Origin: Flavisphingopyxis soli
GTDB lineage: Bacteria > Pseudomonadota > Alphaproteobacteria > Sphingomonadales > Sphingomonadaceae
DNA length: 64,000 nt
Direction of reading: 5' to 3'
Assembly (NCBI RefSeq): GCF_007995095.1
Contig: NZ_VOPY01000002.1
Location: 682,001 to 746,000, forward strand
The stretch's first letter is position 1, and each line of letters opens with the position of its first letter. A program made the translations under genes and the position numbers. Shown here piece by piece: positions 27,759 to 37,600 of the stretch. A model generated the notes under the pieces. It worked only from the letters and a program-made list of their open reading frames with translations. It was not told the DNA's origin and did no database searches.

Positions 27759-28820
27759 TCAGTCTTTCAAAATCTTCTCGAGCGCGGTCTTGATCCGGAT
27801 CGGGCCGGGGAAATAGGCCCATTCAAGACTGTGCGGATAGGGGGTGTCGAAGCCGGTGACACGGATCACCGGAGCTTCGAGATGATAGAAACAGCGTTCC
27901 TGGACGAGCGCCGAGAGCTCGGCGCCAAAGCCGCTGGTGCGCGTCGCTTCGTGGACGATCATACAGCGGCCGGTCTTCCTGACCGACGTCTCGATCGCCT
28001 CGATGTCGAGCGGGACGAGGCTGCGCAGGTCGATTACCTCGGCATCGATGCCGAGTTCCTCGACAACCGCGAGCGCGACATGGACCATCGTTCCGTAAGC
28101 CAGCACCGTCACCGCTTCGCCGACGCGCACGATGTTCGCCTTGCCGAGTTCGATCCGGTAATAGTCCTTGGGCACGTCAGAGGCCGGATGCTTGGCCCAG
28201 GGCTGGACCGGACGGTCGTAATGACCATCGAACGGGCCGTTATAGATGCGCTTGGGTTCGAAGAACACGACCGGATCGTCGCACTCGATCGCCGCGATGA
28301 GCAGGCCCTTGGCGTCATAGGGAGTCGACGGAATGACCGTCTTGACCCCCGACATATGGGTGAACAGGCTTTCGGGCGACTGCGAGTGCGTCTGGCCGCC
28401 GAAGATGCCGCCGCCATAGGGCGAGCGAATCGTCATCGGCGCAATGAACTGGCCGACGCTGCGATAGCGGATACGCGCCGCTTCGCTGACGATCTGGTCG
28501 AGCCCGGGATAGATGTAATCGGCGAACTGGATTTCGGGCACGGGGCGCAGGCCATAGGCGCCCATGCCGACCGCCACGCCGATAATGCCGTTCTCCGAAA
28601 TCGGCGAATCGAACACGCGCGTCTTGCCGTGCTTTTCCTGCAGGCCCGCGGTGGCGCGAAAGACGCCGCCGAAATAGCCGACATCCTCGCCCAGGATGAC
28701 GACGTCGGGATCGCGGTCGAGCATGGTGTCGAGCGCCGAATTGATCGCCTCGATCATGTTCATGCCCTTGGGCGCCTTGGCCTCGGCGGGCTTTGCGTCG
28801 AGCGGCTTCACTTCGGCCAT
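27759..28820 (-). CDS. bkdA2: Branched-chain 2-oxoacid dehydrogenase E1 beta
   Basis: This is a 353-residue transketolase-like E1 beta subunit. Visible features are NSALDTMLDRDPDVVILGED, GVFRATAGLQEKHG, the FDSPISENGIIGVAVGMGAYG segment and the C-terminal VTGFDTPYPHSLEWAYFPG. The ATG 28820 (MAEVKPLDAK) overlaps the E1 alpha stop by 13 bases; the longer upstream frame is a shadow. There is a short Lys/Ala-rich N-terminal extension before MNMIEAINSAL. It pairs with E1 alpha to decarboxylate branched-chain 2-oxoacids. Confidence 0.95.
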   Translation of the reverse strand: MAEVKPLDAKPAEAKAPKGMNMIEAINSALDTMLDRDPDVVILGEDVGYFGGVFRATAGLQEKHGKTRVFDSPISENGIIGVAVGMGAYGLRPVPEIQFADYIYPGLDQIVSEAARIRYRSVGQFIAPMTIRSPYGGGIFGGQTHSQSPESLFTHMSGVKTVIPSTPYDAKGLLIAAIECDDPVVFFEPKRIYNGPFDGHYDRPVQPWAKHPASDVPKDYYRIELGKANIVRVGEAVTVLAYGTMVHVALAVVEELGIDAEVIDLRSLVPLDIEAIETSVRKTGRCMIVHEATRTSGFGAELSALVQERCFYHLEAPVIRVTGFDTPYPHSLEWAYFPGPIRIKTALEKILKD

Positions 28821-30088
28821 TTCGCGTCCTTCTCGGCAAGCGCCTGTTCCATCTGTTCGCGCAGGTGCCACGGCATGTCGGCATAGACGTCTTCGAACAT
28901 CGTCTCGAACGGCTGGTGGAGGCCGTGGCCGAGGACGCCGTTCTTCTCGGCCTCCTTGCCCGCCGCCTTGACCTCGTCGCTCAGTTCGGTGCGCAGCGCT
29001 TCGTGGCGATCGTCGTCCCACTCGCCCGAGGCAACGAGATGCGCCTTCAATCGCTCGATCGGGTCGCCAAGCGGCCAGGCGGTCTTTTCGTCGGCGGCGC
29101 GGTAGCCCGAGGGGTCGTCCGACGTGCTATGACCTTCGCTACGATAGGTGAAATGCTCGATCAGCGTCGGACCCTTGTTGGTCCGCGCCCGGTCGGCGGC
29201 CCAGCGCGTCGCGGCATAGACCGCGAGCGCATCGTTGCCGTCGACGCGGAGCGCAGCGATGCCGTAACCCAGCCCGCGCGCGGCAAAGGTCGTCCGCTCG
29301 CCGCCGGCAAAACCCGAAAACGAGCTGATCGCCCACTGGTTGTTGACGATGTTGAAGATGATCGGGGCGTTATAGACCGCGGCAAAGGTCAGCGCGGCGT
29401 GAAAATCGCCCTCGGCGGTAGATCCCTCGCCGCACCAGGTCGCGGCGATTCGCGTGTCGCCCTTGGCCGCGCTCGCCATCGCATAGCCGACCGCTTGCGG
29501 ATATTGCGTCGTGAGGTTGCCCGAGATCGAGAAGAAGCCGTGCTCGCGCGACGAATACATGATCGGCAACTGGCGCCCCTTGAGCGGGTCGGCGCTGTTC
29601 GAATAGATCTGGTTGATCATGTCGATCAACGGATAATCGCGAGCGATCAGAATACCTTGCTGGCGATAGCTGGGAAAGCACATGTCGTCGCGATCGAGCG
29701 CCATCGTCGCCGGGATCGCGACCGCTTCCTCACCGGTGCACTTCATGTAAAAGCTCGTCTTGCCCTGGCGTTGCGCGCGATACATGCGGTCGTCGAAGGC
29801 GCGGACGCGCAGCATGTATTTGAGCATCCGGCGCTTGGTCTCGGCATCGAGCTTGGGCGCCCAGGGGCCGACCGCCGCGCCGTCATCGTCGAGCACGCGG
29901 ACGAGACCATAAGCGTGATCGCGCATCGCGGCGGGATCGCTGTCCTCGGCCGGGCGCGGCGTTACGCCCGCCTTGAGGATCTCGACATGGCTGAAATCGG
30001 GCGCATCGCCCGGACGCGACGGCGGCTCGGGCACGTGCAGCGACAACGGCGCCAGGTTGCTCTTGGGTGTGCTCTGCCGATCGGCCAT
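28808..30088 (-). CDS. bkdA1: Branched-chain 2-oxoacid dehydrogenase E1 alpha
   Basis: This is a TPP-dependent E1 alpha subunit of about 426 residues starting at ATG 30088 (MADRQSTPKSNLAPL). An ATG 5 codons upstream is possible. The thiamine diphosphate motif is GEGSTAEGDFHAALTFAAVY...NNQWAIS. The phosphorylation-loop-like TYRSEGHSTSDDPSGYR and MKCTGEEAVAIPATMAL point to the branched-chain rather than the pyruvate enzyme. It is the first gene of the E1a-E1b-E2 operon. No E3 gene is present in the window. Confidence 0.94.
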   Translation of the reverse strand: MADRQSTPKSNLAPLSLHVPEPPSRPGDAPDFSHVEILKAGVTPRPAEDSDPAAMRDHAYGLVRVLDDDGAAVGPWAPKLDAETKRRMLKYMLRVRAFDDRMYRAQRQGKTSFYMKCTGEEAVAIPATMALDRDDMCFPSYRQQGILIARDYPLIDMINQIYSNSADPLKGRQLPIMYSSREHGFFSISGNLTTQYPQAVGYAMASAAKGDTRIAATWCGEGSTAEGDFHAALTFAAVYNAPIIFNIVNNQWAISSFSGFAGGERTTFAARGLGYGIAALRVDGNDALAVYAATRWAADRARTNKGPTLIEHFTYRSEGHSTSDDPSGYRAADEKTAWPLGDPIERLKAHLVASGEWDDDRHEALRTELSDEVKAAGKEAEKNGVLGHGLHQPFETMFEDVYADMPWHLREQMEQALAEKDAKWPK

Positions 30089-30198
30089 GGATCCATCCTG
30101 CAATCTGGCCTCGTTTCGGACCAGACTTTTATAATTTCCTGTGCGCGTATTATTATTTCAAAGTCGGCATTCGCGCAAGCCGACCGATCGTCAACGTG

Positions 30199-31125
30199 TC
30201 AGACCGCGACCGGTGCCGCGATATGCGCTTGCGGCGCGTAATCTTCCACCGCGAAATCGTCGACCGTGTAATCGAAGATGCTCGCGGGTCGGCGCGCGAT
30301 CCTGAGCCGCGGCGAACCTGCGGGCCTGCGCGCCAGTTGCTCTTCGACCAGCGCATCATGATTGAGGTAGAGGTGGACGTCGCCCCCGGTCCAGACCAGC
30401 TCGCGCGCCTGCAGATCGCATTGCTGCGCCAGCATCCGCGTCAGCAGCGCCGCCGAGAAGACGTTGAACGCAAAGCCGAGGCCGAGATCGCACGAGCGCT
30501 GGTAGAGCTGGCACGACAGGCCCTTGTCGGAGACATGGAACTGGTACGTCATGTGGCACGGCGGCAGCGCCATCGAATCGAGATCGGCGACGTTCCAGCC
30601 GGTGAAGATATGTCGCCGCGAGCCGGGATTGGTGCGCAGCGATTCGACCAGCTCGGCGATCTGGTTGATCCCCGGCCCGCGTCGGAACAACCCGTCGCTC
30701 GCGGGTTCGTAGGTCGGCCAGTCGACCCACTGCTTGCCATAGACCGGGCCGAGGTCGCCCCAGCGTGCGGCAAAATCGTCATCGGCGATGATCGCCGCCT
30801 CGAAGGCGTCTCGGTCGATATCCTCGCCGGTTTCGCGGCGATAATGCGCCAGCGGCCAGTCGGTCCAGATATGGACGCCCTGCGCGACCAGCGAGCGGAT
30901 ATTGGTGTCGCCGGTGAGGAACCACAGCATCTCGCGCGTCGCGGTCTTCCAGTACACACGCTTGGTCGTCAGCAGCGGAATCGCGTCGTCGGCAAGGTCG
31001 AAGCGTAGCTGCGCGCCGAACAATGAGCGCGTGCCGACGCCGGTCCGGTCGACGCGTTCGTCGCCCTCGCTCCACACGCGTCGGACGAGGTCGAGATATT
31101 GCTGTTCGTAATGCGGCTGGGTCAT
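30199..31125 (-). CDS. thyA: Thymidylate synthase
   Basis: This folate-dependent enzyme makes dTMP from dUMP. The catalytic segment ALPPCHMTYQFHVSDKGLSC and the following QRSCDLGLGFAFNV are intact. The product is 308 residues from ATG 31125 (MTQPHYEQQYLDLV), longer than the E. coli enzyme because of a roughly 50-residue insertion, as in Lactobacillus-type enzymes. It stands alone between the dehydrogenase operon and a divergent RadC-like gene. Confidence 0.96.
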   Translation of the reverse strand: MTQPHYEQQYLDLVRRVWSEGDERVDRTGVGTRSLFGAQLRFDLADDAIPLLTTKRVYWKTATREMLWFLTGDTNIRSLVAQGVHIWTDWPLAHYRRETGEDIDRDAFEAAIIADDDFAARWGDLGPVYGKQWVDWPTYEPASDGLFRRGPGINQIAELVESLRTNPGSRRHIFTGWNVADLDSMALPPCHMTYQFHVSDKGLSCQLYQRSCDLGLGFAFNVFSAALLTRMLAQQCDLQARELVWTGGDVHLYLNHDALVEEQLARRPAGSPRLRIARRPASIFDYTVDDFAVEDYAPQAHIAAPVAV

Positions 31126-31245
31126 CGCGTCCTTGCTAGGCGAGGCGGGCATAACGAGCAAGCCGGGGCCCGCCCGATCCGTTTCGGCGCCACTCTGGAG
31201 ACTCTAGCGCTCGTCAGGCCTGAGCTGCGGCGGCATCCTCGTTGG

Positions 31246-31656
31246 ATGGGGCAGACACGCCACGCCTTGCCGAACGACGATGCGGCCAGCGATTGCGCGC
31301 ACGATCTTGTCGGACTGATGCGCGCGGCGCTGCCGTCGGCGCGGGTCGAGCATATCGTCCTGTCGGGCTTCGATTCGCGCGGCCGGCTCTTGTTTCTCGA
31401 TTCGATCGGTCGCGGCAGCCGGGGCGCGGTTCCCGTCGACGGCGCGGCGCTGTTCGCCCTGCTGGCAACGCCCGGACTGACTGCGATCGTCCTCGCCCAC
31501 AATCACCCAAGCGGCGATCCGACGCCGAGCCTCGGCGACATCGCGCTGACCGCCCGGATCGCCCAGATCGCCCGCTTCGCGCGCATTGCGCTGACCGATC
31601 ACCTTATCTTCGGGCACGAACGCCACGCCAGTTTTCGCGCACTTTCGCTGCTCTGA
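31246..31656 (+). CDS. RadC-like JAB-domain protein, N-terminally short
   Basis: The product is 136 residues from ATG 31246 (MGQTRHALPNDD). The frame is open further upstream, into the thyA promoter region, but without a better start. It contains only the JAB/MPN-type domain of RadC proteins, with the metal-site motif LAHNHPSGDPTPSLGDIALT intact and the final DHLIFGHERHASF. The usual N-terminal helix-hairpin-helix part of RadC is missing. The role is unproven; the JAB domain suggests a metal-dependent hydrolase. It is divergent from thyA and sits just before tRNA-Pro. Confidence 0.75.
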   Translation: MGQTRHALPNDDAASDCAHDLVGLMRAALPSARVEHIVLSGFDSRGRLLFLDSIGRGSRGAVPVDGAALFALLATPGLTAIVLAHNHPSGDPTPSLGDIALTARIAQIARFARIALTDHLIFGHERHASFRALSLL

Positions 31657-31766
31657 AAGCCGTTTTGCGCAGAGCCGAGATCGCGCTTGATCGCCCCTGC
31701 CCGCGCCCCTATACGACGCGCCTTGCCTCCTCCGACGCACGATGTTCGCATCCGCGCCGGTCCCGG

Positions 31767-31843
31767 TCGGGGAGTAGCTCAGCCTGGTAGAGCACTGTCT
31801 TCGGGAGGCAGGGGCCGGAGGTTCGAATCCTCTCTCCCCGACC
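31767..31843 (+). tRNA. tRNA-Pro (anticodon CGG)
   Basis: This is a 77-nt cloverleaf. The acceptor CGGGGAG pairs with CTCCCCG, with discriminator A and encoded CCA. The anticodon arm CTGTC-TTCGGGA-GGCAG gives CGG, and the T-arm GGAGG-TTCGAAT-CCTCT is standard. Confidence 0.97.
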
Positions 31844-31880
31844 AGTTTTCTAAGACCGTCCGGGGGACGGTTTTAGAAAA
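31844..31880. terminator. Large inverted repeat downstream of tRNA-Pro
   Basis: A 17-bp arm (GTTTTCTAAGACCGTCC), a 3-base loop and the complementary arm with one mismatch start at the base after the tRNA CCA. It is symmetric with A/T-rich outer ends, so it could end transcription in either direction. The role as tRNA terminator is inferred. Confidence 0.6.
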
Positions 31881-32075
31881 CTCTCTGGCCACGATTGTGG
31901 CAAGGCATGCAACTCCCGAGCCGTTCGCGTGCCCCAATTATGAGACGCCACGCGACACCTGCAACAAGCGCTGGCAACCATCGATAGCCTATTATCCCGC
32001 TCACGGAACCTTCGCCGCGACCTTCGGTTGGTGACGAAAGGGCTGCCATGGTGGCAAGCCCAACGGAGAGTCTTC

Positions 32076-32225
32076 ATGCTTTTGACCATCGCGATCATTC
32101 TTGCTGTCTTGTGGGCGCTCGGCTTCCTTGCTTTCCACATCGCCAGCGGTCTGATCCACCTTCTGCTGATCATCGCAGTGATCGCGCTCGTCGTGCACTT
32201 CGTCAAAGGCCGTCGCGCAGGTTGA
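32076..32225 (+). CDS. lmo0937-family small membrane protein
   Basis: This is a 49-residue protein starting MLLTIAIILAVLWALGFLAF, with two hydrophobic helices, a central His-Ile-Ala-Ser-Gly turn and a basic end (FVKGRRAG). This pattern is that of lmo0937-family small membrane proteins. GGAGAG lies about 7 bases before the ATG. Function unknown; family members are often stress induced. Confidence 0.75.
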   Translation: MLLTIAIILAVLWALGFLAFHIASGLIHLLLIIAVIALVVHFVKGRRAG

Positions 32226-32227
32226 CC

Positions 32228-32258
32228 GTGTTGGGCGCGCTCAGTTTGCGCCCAACAC
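32228..32258. terminator. Hairpin between convergent genes
   Basis: A perfect 11-bp stem GTGTTGGGCGC / GCGCCCAACAC with a 9-base loop spans the end of the M1 peptidase gene and the 15-bp gap to the convergent lmo0937 gene. There is no T-run, so a termination role is uncertain; it may be bidirectional. Confidence 0.4.
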
Positions 32259-34172
32259 CATCTTGTCGACCGGTCCCGTGGTCACCGAGTGGTAGGTCTT
32301 GCGCGTCTCGGCATATATCCTCTTGGCGATCGGCTGGCCCCAGTCGCCCTGCCCCATCAACGTCTTGAACAAGGGCGCGACGAACTTGCGGCGGCCGACG
32401 TGCGCGAGGAATTTCTCGGCAACGGGCACCGCCGGATCATAGCGATTGGCGAGCGCGAGGTTGAGCCAGGCGAACAGGATCTCGTTGTTGCCCTCGTTCG
32501 ACAGATCGAGCGCACTATCGAGCTGGGCGAGCTGCGGCGCCGAACGCTTCTCGGGCAGGCGGCTGATAAAACGCAGCCGCTCTGCGGTCGTCCAGCCTTT
32601 CCATGCCGCCGCATCGATCTTGCCTTCGGCGCCATAGGCCTTTGCGGCGGCATCGACATCGGCAAACGCCTGCGGGTCGGGGCGCCAGACATTTGACGGA
32701 ACGCCCGGTCCATACACCCACGCGTCGAGCATCAGCTTCCTTTCGAGCGCGGCGTCGCCCTTGACCAGGTTGGCGCGCAGGTCGGCGAGGATCAGCGCCG
32801 ATGTCGCGGGCTGGAAGGCGTGGCGATCGAACCAGCTCATCAGCCATGCATCGAATTTCTCCCGTCCGACGATCTGCTCCATCGTCCGCAGGAAGATCGC
32901 GCCCTTGTCGTAGATGATGCCGCTGGCTCCGCCGTCGGGCGCATCGGCGTCCTTGGGCAGGTGGAGCCGCGTGATGTCGGCGTCGGCACCGTATTCGGCG
33001 ATCGCCTCTTCCATGCCGTCATATTGCAATGCCGCTTCCTGCATCGCGCGCTTCCTGCCGTAGAGCGCCTCCATGATGCGGTTTTCGAAGTAGGACGTGA
33101 CGCCTTCGTTGATCCAGCTGTCCGACCAGTTGGCGTTGGTGACGAGGTTGCCCGACCAGCTGTGCGCCAGTTCGTGCGCGACGAGGCCGTTGAGGCTCTT
33201 GTCACCCGCGAGGAAGGTCGGCGTCAGGAAGGTCAGCGTCGGATTTTCCATGCCGCCATAGGGAAAGCTCGGCGGCAGCACGATCATGTCGTAGCGGCCC
33301 CAGCGATACGGACCGTAAAGCGCCTCGGCGGCCGAGACCATCTTCTCGGTATCGGCGAGTTCGGCGACCGATCGCTCGATCATCGACGGTTCGGTCCACA
33401 CGCCGGTGCGCGGGCCGAGCGCGCGGAACTCGAGGTCGCCCGCAGCGATCGCGATGAGATAGGGCGCAACCGGCTTGTCCATCGCGAAGCGGAAGGCGCG
33501 GCGCCCGGGTCCGGCGGGCTCGCCGACCTGCGACAGACGCAGTCCCGACATGACGACGGTCAGCGGTTCGGGCGCAGTGATCCGCGCTTCCCAGGTCTGG
33601 CGGATACCCGGGCTGTCCTGCGTCGGAATCCACGTCCGGTTGAGTGTCGGCTGGCCCTGGCTGAACAGATAGGGATAGGTGCCGCCCGCGGTCTGTTCGG
33701 GGGCCAGCCATTGCAGCGCCTCGGCGCCCGGGCGCGTGGTGTAGGTGACGACGATCTTGCGCGTGATCGAAGCGTTCGACGCAGGGATCGTGATCCTCAC
33801 CGGCGCGCCCTTGCCGGCCTGTTCGGCGCCCACATTGAAGGCCAGCTTCTTGCCCGACGCATCGGTTATCGACGCGATGTCGAGCCCGTCGCTGTCGAGG
33901 ATGACGTGGTCGGCGCCCGGCGCCGCGAGAATATCGAGTGTCGCGCTGCCGCTGACCCGCTTCGCCTTGAAATCGAGCGCGAGGTCGAGCGCGACGTGCG
34001 TGACGCGGGCGACTTCGGGCTCGGCATAAGTGAACGGATCGTGCGCATCAGCCGTCGTCAGGATCGGCGAGATCATCGGCGTTGCCCCATCGGCCAGCGC
34101 GGTCGGCGACGGGCCCGTCATGCTCGTGCAGGAAGCAAGGACGGCAAGCAAAGGCAGGGCAAATTTACGCAA
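32241..34172 (-). CDS. M1 family metallopeptidase lipoprotein
   Basis: This is a predicted zinc aminopeptidase of the M1 (leukotriene A4 hydrolase-like) family. Zinc ligands H333, E334 and H337 in HELAHSWSGN and E356 in SDSWINEG are intact. A plausible exopeptidase substrate motif YGGMENPTLTF also lies upstream. The start is proposed as TTG at 34172: AGGAG lies 9 bases upstream and the first residues then form a lipoprotein signal (RKFALPLLAVLASC, Cys15). No closer ATG fits. The product is 643 residues. It is expected to be anchored in the periplasm or outer membrane and to degrade peptides. Confidence 0.88.
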   Translation of the reverse strand: MRKFALPLLAVLASCTSMTGPSPTALADGATPMISPILTTADAHDPFTYAEPEVARVTHVALDLALDFKAKRVSGSATLDILAAPGADHVILDSDGLDIASITDASGKKLAFNVGAEQAGKGAPVRITIPASNASITRKIVVTYTTRPGAEALQWLAPEQTAGGTYPYLFSQGQPTLNRTWIPTQDSPGIRQTWEARITAPEPLTVVMSGLRLSQVGEPAGPGRRAFRFAMDKPVAPYLIAIAAGDLEFRALGPRTGVWTEPSMIERSVAELADTEKMVSAAEALYGPYRWGRYDMIVLPPSFPYGGMENPTLTFLTPTFLAGDKSLNGLVAHELAHSWSGNLVTNANWSDSWINEGVTSYFENRIMEALYGRKRAMQEAALQYDGMEEAIAEYGADADITRLHLPKDADAPDGGASGIIYDKGAIFLRTMEQIVGREKFDAWLMSWFDRHAFQPATSALILADLRANLVKGDAALERKLMLDAWVYGPGVPSNVWRPDPQAFADVDAAAKAYGAEGKIDAAAWKGWTTAERLRFISRLPEKRSAPQLAQLDSALDLSNEGNNEILFAWLNLALANRYDPAVPVAEKFLAHVGRRKFVAPLFKTLMGQGDWGQPIAKRIYAETRKTYHSVTTGPVDKMVLGAN

Positions 34173-34620
34173 GATCAAACACTCCTGATGACGGGTGCCC
34201 AATCCTAGCGGCCCCGCGCCGTTGCGGCAAAGGGTAATCGGCGGAGATTGTTCGGGACCACGTAGATGAGGCAGCGAAGCCAAAGGCCTGAAACCTTGCC
34301 ATCCAACCGACTCGGCGACCGCCAGGCTGCGCAGGCAATCCTGTGTTGATCGGCCTGCCGGTCGCGACCGCGCGATTAATCATCTCTCCGCCTGCCACTG
34401 ACCACCCGCGCGCGAAAAAGGGCCTTCGAAAGGGTTTGTTCGTTATAATATTATTGCGTTGTCAGTGGATTATGATCAATCGTGTCTTGACGCGCGGAAA
34501 AAAACTGACCAACCGTGATCCCTTACTAAGGTTAATATCGCAGGTCGGGCCACGAGCTTCAGGGGCAGTGCCTGATCCAGCGCGCAAAAATTCTATTCAG
34601 AATTTCTCAAGGGGGTAATA
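34173..34620. other. Intergenic region between divergent peptidase and autotransporter genes
   Basis: This is about 450 bp without a convincing gene. It is more AT-rich towards the autotransporter, with a TATAAT box at 34444-34449 and a poor -35. AAGGGGG precedes the autotransporter ATG. No operator or repeat was recognised. Confidence 0.5.
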
Positions 34621-37600
34621 ATGAAAATTTCTCAGGTTCGCAGGTCGAGCTCGCATCGTCGCATTGCGTTGCTCGGCACCGTTGCCGGTATCGCGATGAT
34701 GACGGCGACGGGTGCGCAGGCGCAAAGCGCCACTCCGGAGGCCGCCACTCCCGTTTCAGACGTCGTTATCGGCCTATCGCCAATCAAGGATTTCCTCGCG
34801 CCGCAAGGCAATACGATCGGGATTTCCGGCAATCTCGGCTCGGCGTCTGACCTCGTCACCGGTCCTCTGACGGGCGACTATCGCGAAGCTCAGAACGCGG
34901 CCACCGGACAGTATACCGCCTACACGCAACAGACGCTGACGCCAGTCGCACCTAGTCCGCAGATCGTCATTGCCGACCCGGGTACGCCGACCACGGCGCG
35001 CGATCCGAACGACATTACCGGCGTCGGTCAAATGATTGTCGATCAGCAGAACGGCTATATCGGCCTGTGCACGGCCACGCTGATCAACCCGCGTACCGTC
35101 ATCTTCGCCGCGCATTGCGTCAACGACGATGCCGCGACCGACTATGGCGCCGCCAATGGCGGAAAACCGATCGGCTTCGGCTTTGCGGGCAACGCTCTGC
35201 CAGGAATTCTCGACTGGTATTTCGGGACTCATCAGACCAACACCGCCAACGCCTTCTACAATTCGAATTACGTGACCTACAATCCCGGCTCGCTCGAGCC
35301 CGAGGCCAGCTCGTTCCTCTATAGCGATATCGCGATGGCGGCGCTCGACACGCCGGCGGCCGGTATTCCGACCTGGGCGCTGATGTTCTCGCAACTTCCC
35401 GACCCTGGGGCGATCGACGCGGACGGTACGGGTTACCACGTCGTCATCGAAGGCTATGGCAACACCGGCACCGGAACGACCGGATCGGGCGGCAGCGATT
35501 TTCGCCGTCGCATCGCCGAGAACACGCTCGGCGCGCTCGCCAGCCTCGACGACTTCGAGACCTTCCTGTTCGGCTCGCCCAACGGCCTCTACCAGAATCT
35601 CTACTGGATCGACTTCGACGATCCGCGCCGCGGCACAGCGACCGCCAGCCCCTATGACTTCAACGCCTGGCGTGACAACGCCCTGCCCAACGAGGGGATC
35701 ACCGCGAGCGGTGACTCGGGCGGCCCGCTCATCCTCGACGACACCTATGACACGCCGCTCGTGATCGGCGTCCTGTCGGGTGGCTACACGCGCTTCTTCG
35801 GTGGCCAGCCTGCCAATGGTTACGGCACCGCCAGTTTCTACCAGCCGCTCTATCTTTACTGGGACTGGATCGTCGCGAATAACCCCTATCACTATGTCAG
35901 TGCACAGGCCGGCGACGGCAACTGGGAGGATGCGACGCACTGGATCAGCTCGCTCGATCCCAACTACATGGTGCTCAACGCCGCTGGCGATCTGGTCAAC
36001 GGCATTCCCACCTCGCCCGGCGAAGGCACCAACCCGGGCGCCGGCTTCGGCCAGGCCTGCTATCAGGTAACGATTGGCTATAATGATTGCTATGATATCG
36101 CCACCGGCAACGAAACGGTTTCGGGCGATCCGATCGGCACGATCAACAACGGCAAGGGCTATGCGTCGGTTGATGGTTTGACAGCCTTCAATCCTGCACT
36201 TGAAGCCAGCACCGGCAGCGGATTGATTACCACAGGCGTGATCGAGCAGCTGGCGTTGCCCAATGCTACGCTTGGCAATGGCTTGCCCGGCGCGACCGGC
36301 TTCGTGCCCAACAATAGCGACGGAGACCCGGTGAATGGGGTCGCGCCACGCTATTTTGACGTAACGCTGTCGGCCAACGGCACGACCAAGCTTTCGAGCG
36401 ATGTCACGATTGATCGACTCACGATCGCAGGCATCGGCGCAGCGCTCGACATCACCAGCGCAGGATCGCTGACCAGCTTGATGGACGTCACCCAGTATAG
36501 CGGGATGATGCGCGTCAACGGATCTCTCACGAGCGTCGGCGACTATTTCCTGATGAGCGGCGGCCTGCAGGGCAGCGGCATCATCAACGCGCCCTATTTC
36601 ACCAGCATGGCGGGCGTCATCTCGCCGGGCACGCCCACGACGACCGGGACGCTGACCTTCAACGGCAACGTCATCCTCGCCTCGGGTAACGTCTATATGG
36701 CGAATCTCGGGACCAACGGGGTGTCCGATCTGATCGACGTCAAGGCGACGAACGAGACGGCAGGTACGGCCTATATCGATGGCACAGTGATCTTCAACGC
36801 TGCCTCGGGGGCGCTCGTCCGCGACGGCAACACCTACACGATCCTGACCGCAGAGGGCGGCGTTTTCGGCACCTTCAATACGCCGGGGGCTATCAGCGCG
36901 ATCCTGACGCCCACGCTCACCTACACGCCAAATGCGGTACAGGTAGAGGTCGAGGCTGGACTCTATGCCGATGTCATCGACTCTTCGTCACCGATCCAGT
37001 CGGCCTTCGCCCAACTGCTCGATCAGAACCGCGTGCAATATGGCGTCTATAGCGACCTGTTCGGGCCGCTCGACGTCCTGTCGCAGTCGGCTGTCCAGGC
37101 CGCGCTCGAAAGCTTCGCTCCGCGCACGCAGCCGCTCATGCAATCGATGGGCACCGCAGCGCTCGATGCGACCTCGCGTCTGTTGCGCGACCGCATGGCG
37201 AATGTCGGCGATGGGTCCGAAGGCGGCAGCGTCGCTTTCTACGGCGCCCCCGGCGGTGTTCTCGGCACGATGTCGGCCAGCGCAATGATATCGGCGAGCG
37301 ATGCGCTTGCCAGCGGCGCACCCGACCGCGTGGTCGAGAACGCCTTGCCCGAAGACATCAGCGCCTACTTTGCCGGCGGTTATATCGACGGGAAGAGCGA
37401 CGGGGCACCCACCGCCGTTCCATATGTCGGCGACGAGTTCGACGGCTATTACTTCTCGGGCGGCCTCGAAAAGGCATTTGCCGGAGACGGTTTTGCCGGC
37501 ATCGCGGTCACCTATGCCCACATGAAGGGCAAGCCGGGTGATCCGACCCGGTCGGTCAAGGGCAACCTCTACCAGCTGAGTTTCTACGGGGCGAACCGCT

